A DNA stretch of 64,000 nt from Microbulbifer aggregans (GCF_020524005.1 NZ_JAIVKK010000006.1:124001-188000); one strand, 5' to 3'. Positions 34,060-43,298 are shown, counted from the stretch's first letter. The notes: generated by a model from the letters alone, not told the origin. Numbers and translations: made by a program.

Positions 34060-34986
34060 TCAGCTGCCGATCAATCCATTCAGGTGTGCAACCACACTGC
34101 GCCCCAGCGCCGACAGCGCGTAACCGCCTTCCAGTGTCGATACGATGCGCCCGTCACAGTGCCGCTCGGCAAACATCCGCAATTGCTCGGTTACCCAGCG
34201 GTAGTCATCTTCGCGAAAACGCAATTGCGCCATTGCATCCTCAATGTGGCCGTCAAATCCCGCGGAGATAAACAGCATCTGCGGGCGGAAAGCTTCCAGC
34301 GCAGGTAACCAGTCTGTCTCTACCAGCGCGCGCAGTACGTCACCATTCGCTCCCGCCTCCAGCGGCGTATTGACGATATTGCCCGGCACGTCGCCGGTAC
34401 CGGTGAACGGATAAAGTGGCGCCTGAAAACTCGAGCACAGCAGGTAGCCCTCGCGGCCAGAAACAAAATCTTCAGTGCCGTTGCCGTGATGCACATCGAA
34501 ATCCAGGATCGCCACGCGTTCAAGCCCATGCGCGGAGCGGGCATGAGCCGCGCCAATGGCAATATTGTTAAACAGGCAGAACCCCATAGCCTTGCCCATT
34601 TCCGCGTGGTGCCCCGGCGGGCGCACAGAGCAGAAGGCCGAATTCAGTTCGCCGGCCATCACTTTATTCACAGCCGCCACCGCGGCACCGGCCGCGTGCA
34701 GGGCCGCCTCCAGGCTGTGCGGGCACATACGGGTATCCTCATCGAGGACTTCCACCCCTTCCTGCGGCGCACGCTCGAATATCGAGGTGACATACTCCGG
34801 CGTATGCACCAGCTCCAACTGCGCGCGGGTTACTTTCGGGGCGTCGAAATGCCGCAGCACAAACTCCAGGCCACTGCTGAGCAGTTGATCCTGGATCGCA
34901 CTCAGTCGCGCCGGGCTTTCCGGGTGCTCATTCCCCATATCGTGCAGGCCACAGGCCGGGCTCGAGAAAAATCCCACGGTCGACAT
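34060..34986 (-). CDS. Histone-deacetylase-family zinc deacetylase (AcuC/class II HDAC-like)
   Basis: 308 residues. The metal and catalytic motifs are intact: SVRPPGHHAEMGKAMGFCLF (tandem histidines), ILDFDVHHGNGTED (Asp and His zinc ligands) and ISAGFDGHIEDAMA (Asp ligand), then LEGGYALSALG. Family members remove acetyl groups from lysines, acetylpolyamines or other acetylated small molecules. It begins two bases after the stop of the CoA-transferase/GNAT gene with an AAGGA site, so the two form an operon. With acs nearby, an AcuC-like role in reactivating acetylated Acs is likely. Acetylpolyamine hydrolysis is the main alternative given the polyamine genes downstream. Confidence 0.9.
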   Translation of the reverse strand: MSTVGFFSSPACGLHDMGNEHPESPARLSAIQDQLLSSGLEFVLRHFDAPKVTRAQLELVHTPEYVTSIFERAPQEGVEVLDEDTRMCPHSLEAALHAAGAAVAAVNKVMAGELNSAFCSVRPPGHHAEMGKAMGFCLFNNIAIGAAHARSAHGLERVAILDFDVHHGNGTEDFVSGREGYLLCSSFQAPLYPFTGTGDVPGNIVNTPLEAGANGDVLRALVETDWLPALEAFRPQMLFISAGFDGHIEDAMAQLRFREDDYRWVTEQLRMFAERHCDGRIVSTLEGGYALSALGRSVVAHLNGLIGS

Positions 34987-34988
34987 GA

Positions 34989-36893
34989 CTATTCCTTATT
35001 GTTTCCTGGGGCTTCCGACTGGTCTTGCGCGTCACTACCGCCAAGCAAATCGAGCTCGAGATACAGTTCATCCATGCTGTCACCCGGACGGGCCACAAAG
35101 CCATTATTTTCAAATATCGACAACATCGGTTTGTTGTCCCGGCGTACACAGGCAAACATTTTACCGATGCCGCGCTTGCGCGCGATCAGCTCCATTTCTT
35201 TGAGCAATGTGGTGGCAATACCCTTACCGCGGCGGCTTTCCTTGATCACGAAGGCGACTTCGCAGCTGTTGTCCGCTTCCAGAAAATAGTAACGCCCAAC
35301 CCCCTGGATCACTTCGCGTCCGCCATCGTTATCGATAAAGCAAAGGGCCAGGTCACGCTGTTGATCAACGCTGACCAGGCTGCAGGATTTCTCCCGCGAC
35401 ATCTGCGTGACGTGGTGGTTGTAACGCATCATCAGGGTTTCTTTATTGTGGGTGTAGAAGAACTCCTGCAACCTGCGCTCATCAGCGGGACGCAGGGGGC
35501 GCAACGTATAGCGAATCCCGCCAAAGGTGTAGCGCTTCTGCTCCACCGCGCCCAGCTCCGGCACCGAGGTGGGCGCCTGTTCCTGATACTCTGGCACCCA
35601 GTAAAATTCGCGCACTTTTTCCAATAATTCGCGCCGGAAATCCGGGTGCGCGATGCGAATCATCTCCAGTGTTCGCTCCCGCACGCTCTTGCCGCGCAGG
35701 GATGCGATGCCGTATTCGGTGACAACGTAATGCACGTGTGCGCGCGAGGTTACCACCCCGCTGCCGGGCGTCAGGGCGGCAACGATACGCGAGATCAACT
35801 TGCCGTCTTTATCCCGCGCGGTGGACGGTAATGCAATGATCGGCTTGCCACCCTTGCTCAGGGCCGCGCCGCGAATAAAGTCCACCTGGCCACCGATCCC
35901 GCTGTACAGCAGTCGTCCGATGGAGTCGGAAACCACCTGCCCGGTCAGGTCGACCTCGATGGCGCTGTTGATCGCGACCATTTTGTCATTGCGGGCAATT
36001 TTCACCGGCGAGCTGACATGCTCTGCGGGGTACAGCTCCACATGGGGATTGCCGTCGACAAAGTCGTACAACATTTTTGAGCCCATGCAGTAGCTGGTGA
36101 TGGTTTTGCCGGTGTGGAAGGTTTTCTTGCGGTTGTTGATCACACCGCTTTTCATCAGGCGTGCAACACCGTCGGAAATCATTTCGGAATGGATCCCCAG
36201 GTCCTTGTGGTTTCCCAGGTAGCGCAAAACCGCATCGTGAACTTTGCCCATGCCAATCTGCAGGGTCGCTCCATTCTCCACCAGCAGTGATACATACTGC
36301 CCGATCTGTTCGACCGCCTGATCCATTTCCGGCGGCGGCGATTCTGGAATAGGCACTTCTGCAGTCATCCACGCATGGATCTGATCGCGGTGAATAAAGC
36401 TGTGACCACTGGTACGGGGCATGGCCGGATTGACCTGGGCGATCACGATGCTGGCATTTTTTACCGCCGCAGAGACGACATCAACGCTGACCCCGAGCGA
36501 GCAGTAACCGAGCTCGTCCGGCGGGCTGACCATGATCAGCGCTGCGTCCAGGGGCAGCACGTGATCCCGGAACAGTTTCGGAACCTCGGACAGAAACGTC
36601 GGGGTGTAGTCGGCACGCCCTTCGGCTATGGCATTGCGAACGGCGGTGCCGCCGATGTAGAGGGCATTGATGCTGAACAGCTCGGCGTATTTGCGGTCGG
36701 CCCAGATGTTGTCGGACAGGGTGAAGACCTGGGTGACCTGAATATCATTGAGCCCGCGGCTGTTGTCGATCAGGTCGGCCATCAGGGCGTCTGGCACGGC
36801 GGCGTGTGAGCCGATGAAAATACGACAGCCGCTCTTCAGCAGCTGATCCCAGTGGAGGTGTGCACTGGTTTTTGGATCAGTCAGGGATGACAT
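34989..36893 (-). CDS. Acetyl-CoA hydrolase/transferase fused to a GNAT acetyltransferase
   Basis: 634 residues. The first about 440 residues are a family I CoA-transferase/acetyl-CoA hydrolase (IFIGSHAAVPDALMADLI, MVSPPDELGYCSLGVSVD, GQVDFIRGAALSKGGKPIIA, VTEYGIASLRGKSVRERTLE). From about 460 a GNAT domain follows (YTLRPLRPADERRLQEFFYT, CEVAFVIKESRRGKGIATTL with the acetyl-CoA loop RRGKGIAT, NKPMLSIFENNGF). The fusion joins acyl-CoA turnover with acetylation of a protein or small molecule. A deacetylase is encoded immediately downstream and acs nearby. This makes a regulated acetylation cycle on Acs or related enzymes a reasonable hypothesis. Upstream lies copy 7 of the nested palindromes. 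Confidence 0.9.
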   Translation of the reverse strand: MSSLTDPKTSAHLHWDQLLKSGCRIFIGSHAAVPDALMADLIDNSRGLNDIQVTQVFTLSDNIWADRKYAELFSINALYIGGTAVRNAIAEGRADYTPTFLSEVPKLFRDHVLPLDAALIMVSPPDELGYCSLGVSVDVVSAAVKNASIVIAQVNPAMPRTSGHSFIHRDQIHAWMTAEVPIPESPPPEMDQAVEQIGQYVSLLVENGATLQIGMGKVHDAVLRYLGNHKDLGIHSEMISDGVARLMKSGVINNRKKTFHTGKTITSYCMGSKMLYDFVDGNPHVELYPAEHVSSPVKIARNDKMVAINSAIEVDLTGQVVSDSIGRLLYSGIGGQVDFIRGAALSKGGKPIIALPSTARDKDGKLISRIVAALTPGSGVVTSRAHVHYVVTEYGIASLRGKSVRERTLEMIRIAHPDFRRELLEKVREFYWVPEYQEQAPTSVPELGAVEQKRYTFGGIRYTLRPLRPADERRLQEFFYTHNKETLMMRYNHHVTQMSREKSCSLVSVDQQRDLALCFIDNDGGREVIQGVGRYYFLEADNSCEVAFVIKESRRGKGIATTLLKEMELIARKRGIGKMFACVRRDNKPMLSIFENNGFVARPGDSMDELYLELDLLGGSDAQDQSEAPGNNKE

Positions 36894-36998
36894 TTTATGG
36901 CTGGCTTCCTACCTTGGTTGGGTCATGGTAGGCGGATGGACTCAGGGTCACAAGATCGACTCTGGAATTCGGGGTCCCGTCTAAGCAAATCCAGTGGC

Positions 36999-37110
36999 GA
37001 CAAAGCACTGGGGGTTAGTTTTTGAAACCGCTGTGGATACATCCCTGTACGCTGCGTCGGCGACGTCCCTGTCGCCGACGCTTTCAAAAACTAACCCCCA
37101 GCACTTTGTC
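36999..37110. repeat. Nested palindrome family, copy 7 (core forward)
   Basis: 29-bp arms (36999-37027 and 37082-37110), complementary except one dinucleotide reading CA in both arms. The left arm contains GGGGGTTAGTTTTTGAAA. The 54-nt core (37028-37081) is identical base for base to copy 10. A partial arm-like GGCAGAATACCGG lies at about 37172-37184. It sits between panD and the CoA-transferase gene. Confidence 0.9.
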
Positions 37111-37220
37111 TTCACATCGAGTCTGAGCTCGGATCACATAAGCTAACGAAGAACATAATTACGAATAGAAGGCAGAATACCGGACCAGCTATAAACCACC
37201 ACCTCTCCGAAGAATACTAT

Positions 37221-37610
37221 CTAAGCCGGCTCAGCCATCTGCACCGGAATAGTATTGGTACTACGCTCAACCCGGTTTTTCTCATCCAGATAAACCAGCT
37301 TCGGCTTAAAAGCATCCGCCTCGGATTCAGACATCTGCGCATAGGCCGCAATGATGATCCGGTCACCAACTTGCACCCGGCGCGCGGCGGCGCCGTTCAT
37401 GGAAATGATCCCGGATCCGCGCTCGGCCAGGATCACATAGGTGTGGAAGCGCTCGCCGTTGGACACATTGTAAATATCGATCTTCTCGAACTCGCGCAGC
37501 CCGGCCAGCTCCACCAGGTCTTCATCGATAGCACAGGAGCCGTCGTACCACAGTTCTGCCTGGGTCACCGCAGCCATGTGCAGCTTGCCTTTGAGCATCT
37601 CAATTTGCAT
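37221..37610 (-). CDS. panD: Aspartate 1-decarboxylase
   Basis: 129 residues from the ATG at 37610, which follows GGAGGTCGC. A start nine codons upstream overlaps panC and is less likely. The proenzyme self-cleaves between Gly24 and Ser25 in WYDGSCAID to make the pyruvoyl cofactor. Other family motifs are [28 protein letters not shown] and IIIAAYAQM. It makes beta-alanine from aspartate for pantothenate. It follows panC by 26 bp on the same strand, so the two are co-transcribed. panB is not adjacent. Confidence 0.95.
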   Translation of the reverse strand: MQIEMLKGKLHMAAVTQAELWYDGSCAIDEDLVELAGLREFEKIDIYNVSNGERFHTYVILAERGSGIISMNGAAARRVQVGDRIIIAAYAQMSESEADAFKPKLVYLDEKNRVERSTNTIPVQMAEPA

Positions 37611-37636
37611 TTTGCGACCTCCCGTTACATCGCCCA

Positions 37637-38485
37637 TTACATGGAGAGAGAAACATTGTCGATCAGGCGCGCACCGCTGGTGTACATCGCGCCCAACAGC
37701 GTAATCTCGCGGTCGTCGTGTGCTGCTGGCTGCAGGTCGCGGCTGTTGCAGATGGAGAAGTAATCCACCTTGAAGCCCGCCTGCTCGATGCGAGCCTTCG
37801 CTTCGTCTTCCAGCGCAGTGAAGTCCCGGCGGCCGCTTTCGATCGCCTCGCGCGCCCAGTTCAGTGACTGGTTCAGGATTGCGACCTTGGGACGTTCTTC
37901 TTCGGTCAGGTAACCATTGCGCGAGCTCATCGCCAGACCGTCGGCCTCACGGTGCACCGGTGCCGCAACGATCTCCACCGGGATACACAGGTCTTCCACC
38001 ATGCGGCGGATCACCGCCAATTGCTGGAAATCCTTGGCCCCGAAGACGGCCCTGTCCGGCTGCACAATGTTGAACAGTTTGGAGACTACCGTGGTCACCC
38101 CTTCAAAGTGGCCCGGGCGGCTGGCGCCGCACAGCACATCGGTCATCGCCGGGCAGACCACGCGGGTCTGCTGATCCATACCGTTGGGGTAGATTTCGCT
38201 CTCATCGGGATGGAACAGATAGTCACAATTGGCCCCGCGCAGGCGCGCCATATCCTGCTCCATGGTGCGGGGATAGGTGTCCCAGTCTTCGTTGAGGCCG
38301 AACTGCAGGCGATTGACGAAAATAGAGACCACCACGACATCACAGGACTGCTGGGCCAGTTTGACCAGCTCGATATGGGCGTCGTGGAGATTGCCCATCG
38401 TGGGCACGAAGCCGATGGTCTTGCCATCGCGGCGGGCCTCTGCCAGCGCCTCGCGCAGGCTGGCCACATGGTGAAAGACTTGCAT
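37637..38485 (-). CDS. panC: Pantothenate synthetase (pantoate-beta-alanine ligase)
   Basis: 282 residues, the usual length. Nucleotidyltransferase motifs are [15 protein letters not shown] (HIGH-like), [32 protein letters not shown] then [14 protein letters not shown], and [12 protein letters not shown]. It joins pantoate and beta-alanine with ATP. The arginine in FVNRLQF replaces the proline seen in the E. coli enzyme, a variant known in some proteobacteria. It is the first gene of the panC-panD unit. Confidence 0.95.
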   Translation of the reverse strand: MQVFHHVASLREALAEARRDGKTIGFVPTMGNLHDAHIELVKLAQQSCDVVVVSIFVNRLQFGLNEDWDTYPRTMEQDMARLRGANCDYLFHPDESEIYPNGMDQQTRVVCPAMTDVLCGASRPGHFEGVTTVVSKLFNIVQPDRAVFGAKDFQQLAVIRRMVEDLCIPVEIVAAPVHREADGLAMSSRNGYLTEEERPKVAILNQSLNWAREAIESGRRDFTALEDEAKARIEQAGFKVDYFSICNSRDLQPAAHDDREITLLGAMYTSGARLIDNVSLSM

Positions 38486-38690
38486 TGCCGGGGATCCGCC
38501 AGATGTTTACTCGCGCGGCATCTTACCCCTCACTCCTATTGACGACAAATCGGGAAACATTGGTCAAATTCGGTTTTCTGTGAAGATTTCTCCCCAGGTT
38601 CAGGAAGGATTCAGTGAAAGGTGGGCAAACTGGCCCCCAAGTTAGACGAGAGTTCACAGAAAGCCGCACCAGCGGCCGCGGAGAGCGACC

Positions 38691-39323
38691 ATGAAAACAC
38701 TGATTACCGCCCTAGCTACAGCCGGCCTGCTGCTTACCGCTGGCCCCGCCCTGGCAGACCGGGACGACCGCCACCACACCGGTGATCGCGGCAAGCATGT
38801 TCAGCAGCATCGCGAACGCGACAAGAAGGGCCACGACAACGAAAAACGGCGCCGTTACGACCACCAGCAGGATCGTCGCGACCGCCGTGACCACCGCGGG
38901 GACCGGGATCGCGGCCACAACTACCGCGGCGACCGTCGCCACGGTGATCGCTACAGTCACGGACATGGGCACGGTCGCGGGCACTACAAACCACATCGCC
39001 CGGTACATCGTCCACACAAGCACCGCTGGCGCCCGGCCCACTACCACTATGGGTATCACTGGAAGCGCCTGCCCAGCTCTTACATCAGCCTGTCTTTTGG
39101 CGGATTGGGATACTACTTCAGTGATGGCATTTTCTATCGTCCCTACGGTCCCGGCTATGTGGTATCCCAGGCACCGGTAGGCGCAATCATCTACAACCTG
39201 CCCGGTGCTGCGGTCAGTGTCAGCTTCGGCGGCCTCAACTACTTTGTCGCCTACGACACTTACTACCGCTGGGACAGCCACCGCGGCGGTTACCGGGTAG
39301 TGGCAAATCCCGGATTTTATTGA
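38691..39323 (+). CDS. DUF6515-type secreted protein, His/Arg/Asp-rich (paralogue 1)
   Basis: 210 residues. The signal peptide (MKTLITALATAGLLLTAGPA then LA) is followed by about 90 residues very rich in Arg, Asp and His (DRRDRRDHRGDRDRGHNYRG). The C-terminal domain is built of short Gly/Tyr strands (ISLSFGGLGYYFSDGIFYRP, VSQAPVGAIIYNLPGAAVSV, FGGLNYFVAYDTYYRWD). This C-terminal pattern is shared with the second protein at 45995-46633 and matches the DUF6515 family, which has no known function. The charged region could bind metal or nucleic acid. It is followed by a strong terminator. Confidence 0.78.
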   Translation: MKTLITALATAGLLLTAGPALADRDDRHHTGDRGKHVQQHRERDKKGHDNEKRRRYDHQQDRRDRRDHRGDRDRGHNYRGDRRHGDRYSHGHGHGRGHYKPHRPVHRPHKHRWRPAHYHYGYHWKRLPSSYISLSFGGLGYYFSDGIFYRPYGPGYVVSQAPVGAIIYNLPGAAVSVSFGGLNYFVAYDTYYRWDSHRGGYRVVANPGFY

Positions 39324-39401
39324 GTCCGCTGAGCACAGGGTATCCGTCAGACAGTTTGACCTTCCAATGAACCGAAGTTTTATTCGGTTACTTGCCCCTC
39401 T

Positions 39402-39428
39402 GGCGACTCACTCCGAGTCGCCTTTTTT
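39402..39428 (+). terminator. Rho-independent terminator
   Basis: Stem GGCGACTC/GAGTCGCC with a 5-nt loop, followed by six T, about 80 nt after the DUF6515 gene. Confidence 0.88.
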
Positions 39429-39510
39429 ATTTTCAGCCCCCGCACCGCGAATTGTTCATACACCTTGCGTATAAATACCCACTTACACATATGAAAAACA
39501 GCGATAAAAA

Positions 39511-39539
39511 ACCGAATAAAAATTTAATTTTTATTCGGT
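39511..39539. promoter_or_regulatory. Long AT-rich palindrome upstream of speA
   Basis: ACCGAATAAAAATT-T-AATTTTTATTCGGT, perfect 14-bp arms around a single base, about 107 bp before the speA ATG. A smaller relative, ACCGAA-GTTTTA-TTCGGT, lies at 39371-39388. The T-rich side suits neither strand as a normal terminator for a known gene. It may be an operator or leader hairpin of speA. Confidence 0.55.
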
Positions 39540-39645
39540 AAAAAAAGCTATTTTTCTTTCCTATAGTTATTGCTTTCACCAAACGTTGGCCCCAAGATTC
39601 GCGCCCCTGAACACCAACAGTTCTCCAGCCCAATAACGAGGCGCC

Positions 39646-41568
39646 ATGAAGCAGCAACAAATCGAAAACTGGACCTGCGAAGACTCCGCAGAGCTCTACG
39701 GCATCCGCAACTGGGGTGCCGGCTATTTCAATTTGAACCAGTCCGGCGAGATGACTGTTGAAGTTAAAAACGAAGCCGGTGAAATCCATGCCGTTTCGCT
39801 ATTGGATATTGCCCATGGCGCGACTGAGCGCGGACTGGGTATGCCACTACTGGTGCGTTTTGAGAATCTGCTCGACGCACAGGTAGCGCGCATCAACAAT
39901 TCTTTCCGCAGCGCGATCGACAGCTGTGGCTATCGCAATGTTTTTCGCGGCGTGTTTCCAATCAAGGTAAACCAGCAATGCCAGGTGATCGAGGAGATCG
40001 CCAAGGCCGGTCGCCAGTTTGGGCACGGTCTGGAAGCCGGCAGCAAGGCCGAGCTGATCGCGGCCCTGTCGATTCTCGACAACACCGACGCACTGATTGT
40101 CTGCAACGGCTACAAGGACGAAGAATTCATTAACCTGGGCCTGCAGGCGCAGCGCCTTGGCGTGCAGGTATTCTTCGTGGTGGAAACGCCCTCAGAAGTG
40201 GACACCATTATTCACTGCGCGGAACGCGAGCAGGTGGAGCCGAATATCGGTGTGCGGGTAAAACTCGCGAGCAAGGTTGGCGGCTACTGGAATGCCACCA
40301 GCGGCGACCGCAGTATTTTCGGTCTCGGCAGTAATGACCTGATCGCGATGGTCGACAAGCTGCGCGACCACGACATGCTGCACTGCCTGAAACTGCTTCA
40401 CTACCACCTGGGCTCACAGGTACCGAACATCCGCGATATCCGTACCGGTGTGCTGGAAGCATGCCGCTACTACGCGGACCTGGTCGAGGAAGGCGCTGCG
40501 ATGGGTTACCTGGACCTGGGCGGCGGTCTGGCAGTGGATTACGACGGCTCCAAGACAAACTATACCCACTCCAAGAACTACTCCCTGGACGAGTACTGTG
40601 TGGACGTGGTGGAAGCTATCATGGGCACGCTGGACAGCGAGGGCGTCGAGCACCCGGTGATCATTACTGAGTCCGGCCGTGCAACGGTAGCTTACTCGTC
40701 GGTTTTGCTGTTTAACATTCTGGATACCACCAGCTTTGAGCCGATCGAACTTGAGGAAGGCCGCATTACGGACGCCTCACACCCGATGCTCAAGAATCTG
40801 CAGGATGCGCTGAGCAGTGTGACAGCAAAAAACCTGCAGGAGAGCTACAACGACGCGCTTTATTACCGCGATGAAATTCGCGCGCTGTACCTGCATGGCC
40901 AGGTGAGCCTGCGCGACCGTGCGCTGGCGGAGAACCTGTTCTTGCAATGTGCGCAGAAGATTCGCAAGCTGCTGGACGAGGTGGATCAGGTGCCGGTAGA
41001 CCTGCAGGCGCTGCCGGAAGTACTTTCTGACATCTATTACGCGAACATGAGTGTGTTCCAGTCGCTGCCAGACATCTGGGCAATCGACCAGCTGTTCCCG
41101 CTGCTGCCGGTACACCGCCTGAATGAAGCGCCAACACGTTCGGCGATCATTGCGGATATTACCTGCGACTGCGATGGCAAGATCGACCGGTTTATCGACC
41201 GTCAGGATGTGCGCAAGACTCTGCCACTGCATCCGTTAAAGGAAGGTGAGGAGTACATCCTCGGAACTTTCCTGGTCGGTGCGTATCAGGAAACATTGGG
41301 CGACCTGCACAATCTGTTTGGCGATACCAATGTGGTCAGTGTGCACATTGAGCAGGACGGTCAGGTGAATTACAGCCGTGAGATTCACGGCGACAGCATT
41401 GCTGATGTATTGAGTTATGTTGAGTACTCGCCGCAGGATCTGTTTGAGCGGTTCCGCAAGTTGGCGGAGAGTGCGGTGAAGAGTGGGCGAATTACTGCGC
41501 AGCAGCGTAAGGATATTTTGCACACTTATACTGCGAGCATGAGTGGGTATACCTACTTCGAGAAGTAA
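39646..41568 (+). CDS. speA: Biosynthetic arginine decarboxylase
   Basis: 640 residues, full length. It is a PLP-dependent fold III decarboxylase. The cofactor lysine is Lys107 in GVFPIKVNQQ. Other motifs are QFGHGLEAGSKAEL, LLHYHLGSQVPNIRDIRTGV, YLDLGGGLAVDYDGSKTNY, TESGRATVAYSSVLLFN and DITCDCDGKIDRFID. It converts arginine to agmatine. Agmatinase (44894) completes the route to putrescine, and carboxyspermidine enzymes follow. The start follows CGAGG. Two palindromic elements separate it from the next gene. Confidence 0.96.
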   Translation: MKQQQIENWTCEDSAELYGIRNWGAGYFNLNQSGEMTVEVKNEAGEIHAVSLLDIAHGATERGLGMPLLVRFENLLDAQVARINNSFRSAIDSCGYRNVFRGVFPIKVNQQCQVIEEIAKAGRQFGHGLEAGSKAELIAALSILDNTDALIVCNGYKDEEFINLGLQAQRLGVQVFFVVETPSEVDTIIHCAEREQVEPNIGVRVKLASKVGGYWNATSGDRSIFGLGSNDLIAMVDKLRDHDMLHCLKLLHYHLGSQVPNIRDIRTGVLEACRYYADLVEEGAAMGYLDLGGGLAVDYDGSKTNYTHSKNYSLDEYCVDVVEAIMGTLDSEGVEHPVIITESGRATVAYSSVLLFNILDTTSFEPIELEEGRITDASHPMLKNLQDALSSVTAKNLQESYNDALYYRDEIRALYLHGQVSLRDRALAENLFLQCAQKIRKLLDEVDQVPVDLQALPEVLSDIYYANMSVFQSLPDIWAIDQLFPLLPVHRLNEAPTRSAIIADITCDCDGKIDRFIDRQDVRKTLPLHPLKEGEEYILGTFLVGAYQETLGDLHNLFGDTNVVSVHIEQDGQVNYSREIHGDSIADVLSYVEYSPQDLFERFRKLAESAVKSGRITAQQRKDILHTYTASMSGYTYFEK

Positions 41569-41618
41569 ATAGTTTGTTTTTCAGGTCCAGTGGTAGGTTC
41601 TATTGCTGGCTCTGTGGC

Positions 41619-41729
41619 GGCAGAGCGCCGGGTATTGGTTTTCGGAACCGCTGTAAACCCATCCCTGGGAGCTGCGGCGCAAACATCCTGTTTGCGACGC
41701 TTCCGAAAACCAATCCCCGGTACTCTGCC
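41619..41729. repeat. Nested palindrome family, copy 8 (core forward)
   Basis: 28-bp arms (41619-41646 and 41702-41729) with three mismatches, two of them at the fixed dinucleotide. The left arm starts GGCAGAGCGCCGGGTATTGG. The core contains CCCATCCCTGGGAGCTGCGG and the hairpin GCAAACATCCTGTTTGC. It is paired with copy 9. Confidence 0.88.
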
Positions 41730-41785
41730 TTAACTTTATATTTCTGCACTCCGTAGCTACCTCGAAGTGCACAACTTGATGCGAA

Positions 41786-41911
41786 GAGTCTGTTGCCGGG
41801 GCCCTTTTGCTGGACCGTCTGCGGCCAGGACGGCCGCAGCCGAGCCCCCATGGATGGGTTAAGGGGGGACGCCTAGTCTGTGTCCAGCAAAAGGGCCCCG
41901 GCAACAGACTC
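41786..41911. repeat. Nested palindrome family, copy 9 (long core, reverse)
   Basis: 29-bp arms (41786-41814 and 41883-41911), completely complementary; the left arm starts GAGTCTGTTGCCGGGGCCCT. The 68-nt core holds the hairpin TGCGGCCAGGACGGCCGCA and CCCCCATGGATGGGTTAAGG. A 56-bp linker ending ACTTGATGCGAA separates it from copy 8. Confidence 0.9.
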
Positions 41912-41970
41912 GCAACATAACTACCTAGCAGGTTCCACGGAGCCTGACAGAACCCCAAAGGGAGAAAAAA

Positions 41971-43164
41971 ATGGCCAACGTTCTGATTGTCGGCGCCGGT
42001 GGCGTCGGTCAGGTGGTAGCGCACAAGTGCGCGCAGGTTGAGGAAGTTTTCGAGAACATCACTCTCGCCAGCCGCACCAAATCCAAGTGCGACAAAATCG
42101 CAGACATGCTGCCGCGCAAGATCAATACCGCGGAAGTGGACGCCGATAACGTGAGCGAAATGGTCGCGCTGATCGAGAAGGCCAAGCCCGACATGGTGAT
42201 CAACGTCGCGCTGCCCTACCAGGACCTGCACATCATGGACGCCTGTCTTGAGACCGGTGTGCACTACCTGGATACTGCCAACTACGAGCCGCCGGAAGAG
42301 GCCAAGTTCGAATACAAGTGGCAGTGGGCCTATCAGGAAAAATTCGAGAAAGCCGGCCTGATGGCACTGCTCGGCAGCGGTTTTGACCCGGGTGTGACCA
42401 GCGTGTATACCGCCTACGCGAAAAAGCACCACTTCGACACCATCAAGACCCTGGATATTCTCGACTGTAATGCGGGCGACCACGGCCTGCCGTTCGCGAC
42501 CAATTTCAACCCGGAAATCAACATCCGCGAAATTACTGCCAACGGTCGCTACTGGGAAAACGGCCAGTGGGTAACCACCAAGCCGATGGAAGAAAAGCGG
42601 GTTTTTGAGTTCCCCGAAGGCATTGGTGAAAAAGACCTGTACCTGCTGTATCACGAAGAGCTGGAATCCCTGTCCAAGCACTACCCGGAAATCGAGCGCG
42701 CGCGCTTCTGGATGACCTTCGGTGCCAGCTACCTGAAGCACCTGGAAGTGTTGCAGAACGTGGGCCTGACCAGCATTGAGCCGATTGAATTCCAGGGCCA
42801 GCAGATTGTTCCGATCCAGTTCCTGAAAGCGCTGCTGCCGGATCCGGCGAGCCTCGGCCCGCTGACCAAGGGTAAGACCTGTATCGGCAACATCATCAAG
42901 GGTGTGAAAGACGGCGTAGAGAAGATCTACTACGTGTACAACATCTGTGATCACCAGGAGTGCTACAAAGAGGTCCAGTCCCAGGCCATCTCCTACACCA
43001 CCGGTGTACCGGCCATGATCGGTGCCAAGATGATGATGGAAGGCAAGTGGATGAAACCGGGCGTGTGGAATATGGAGCAGCTGGATCCGGATCCCTTCAT
43101 GGACGATCTGAACAAGTACGGCCTGCCCTGGCAGGAAACCTGGCTCGACAAGCCGTTTGTATAA
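41971..43164 (+). CDS. Carboxynorspermidine (carboxyspermidine) dehydrogenase
   Basis: 397 residues of the saccharopine-dehydrogenase-like family. An N-terminal NAD(P)-binding Rossmann motif (VLIVGAGGVGQVVAHKCAQ) is followed by the substrate domain (MVINVALPYQDLHIMDACLE, GSGFDPGVTSVYTAYAKKHH, AGDHGLPFATNFNPEINIRE). It reductively condenses putrescine with aspartate semialdehyde to carboxyspermidine (or diaminopropane to carboxynorspermidine). The nspC decarboxylase follows after 134 bp. The start follows AAAGGGAG. It replaces the SAM-dependent SpeE route. Distinction from lysine-forming saccharopine enzymes rests on the nspC and speA neighbours. Confidence 0.94.
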   Translation: MANVLIVGAGGVGQVVAHKCAQVEEVFENITLASRTKSKCDKIADMLPRKINTAEVDADNVSEMVALIEKAKPDMVINVALPYQDLHIMDACLETGVHYLDTANYEPPEEAKFEYKWQWAYQEKFEKAGLMALLGSGFDPGVTSVYTAYAKKHHFDTIKTLDILDCNAGDHGLPFATNFNPEINIREITANGRYWENGQWVTTKPMEEKRVFEFPEGIGEKDLYLLYHEELESLSKHYPEIERARFWMTFGASYLKHLEVLQNVGLTSIEPIEFQGQQIVPIQFLKALLPDPASLGPLTKGKTCIGNIIKGVKDGVEKIYYVYNICDHQECYKEVQSQAISYTTGVPAMIGAKMMMEGKWMKPGVWNMEQLDPDPFMDDLNKYGLPWQETWLDKPFV

Positions 43165-43214
43165 CTTCTGTTTCTCTGGATGCCGGCCTTCGCCGGCATG
43201 ACGATGAGCACCCT

Positions 43215-43281
43215 GTAGGAGCCTGCTTGCAGGCGAATGAAGCCGGTACTGCGCCCCATTCGCCTGCAAGCAGGCTCCTAC
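43215..43281. repeat. REP-like palindrome between the dehydrogenase gene and nspC
   Basis: Perfect 24-bp arms (43215-43238 and 43258-43281) starting GTAGGAGCCTGCTTGCAGG, with a 19-nt loop. The arms are identical to the hutU-hutH copy over 23 bases. A short CTGGATGCCGGCCTTCGCC unit lies just before it at 43177-43195. Confidence 0.88.
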
Positions 43282-43298
43282 GACAATAAAGCGAAATT

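Noticed and set aside
36999-37110. Nested palindromes as simple rho-independent terminators
   Set aside because: Stems are 20-30 bp with a long structured core and no T run. Several lie before genes or between genes of an operon.
41581-43269. Minus-strand open frame over the dehydrogenase gene and the palindromes
   Set aside because: It crosses two palindromic elements and is antisense to a well-supported enzyme gene.
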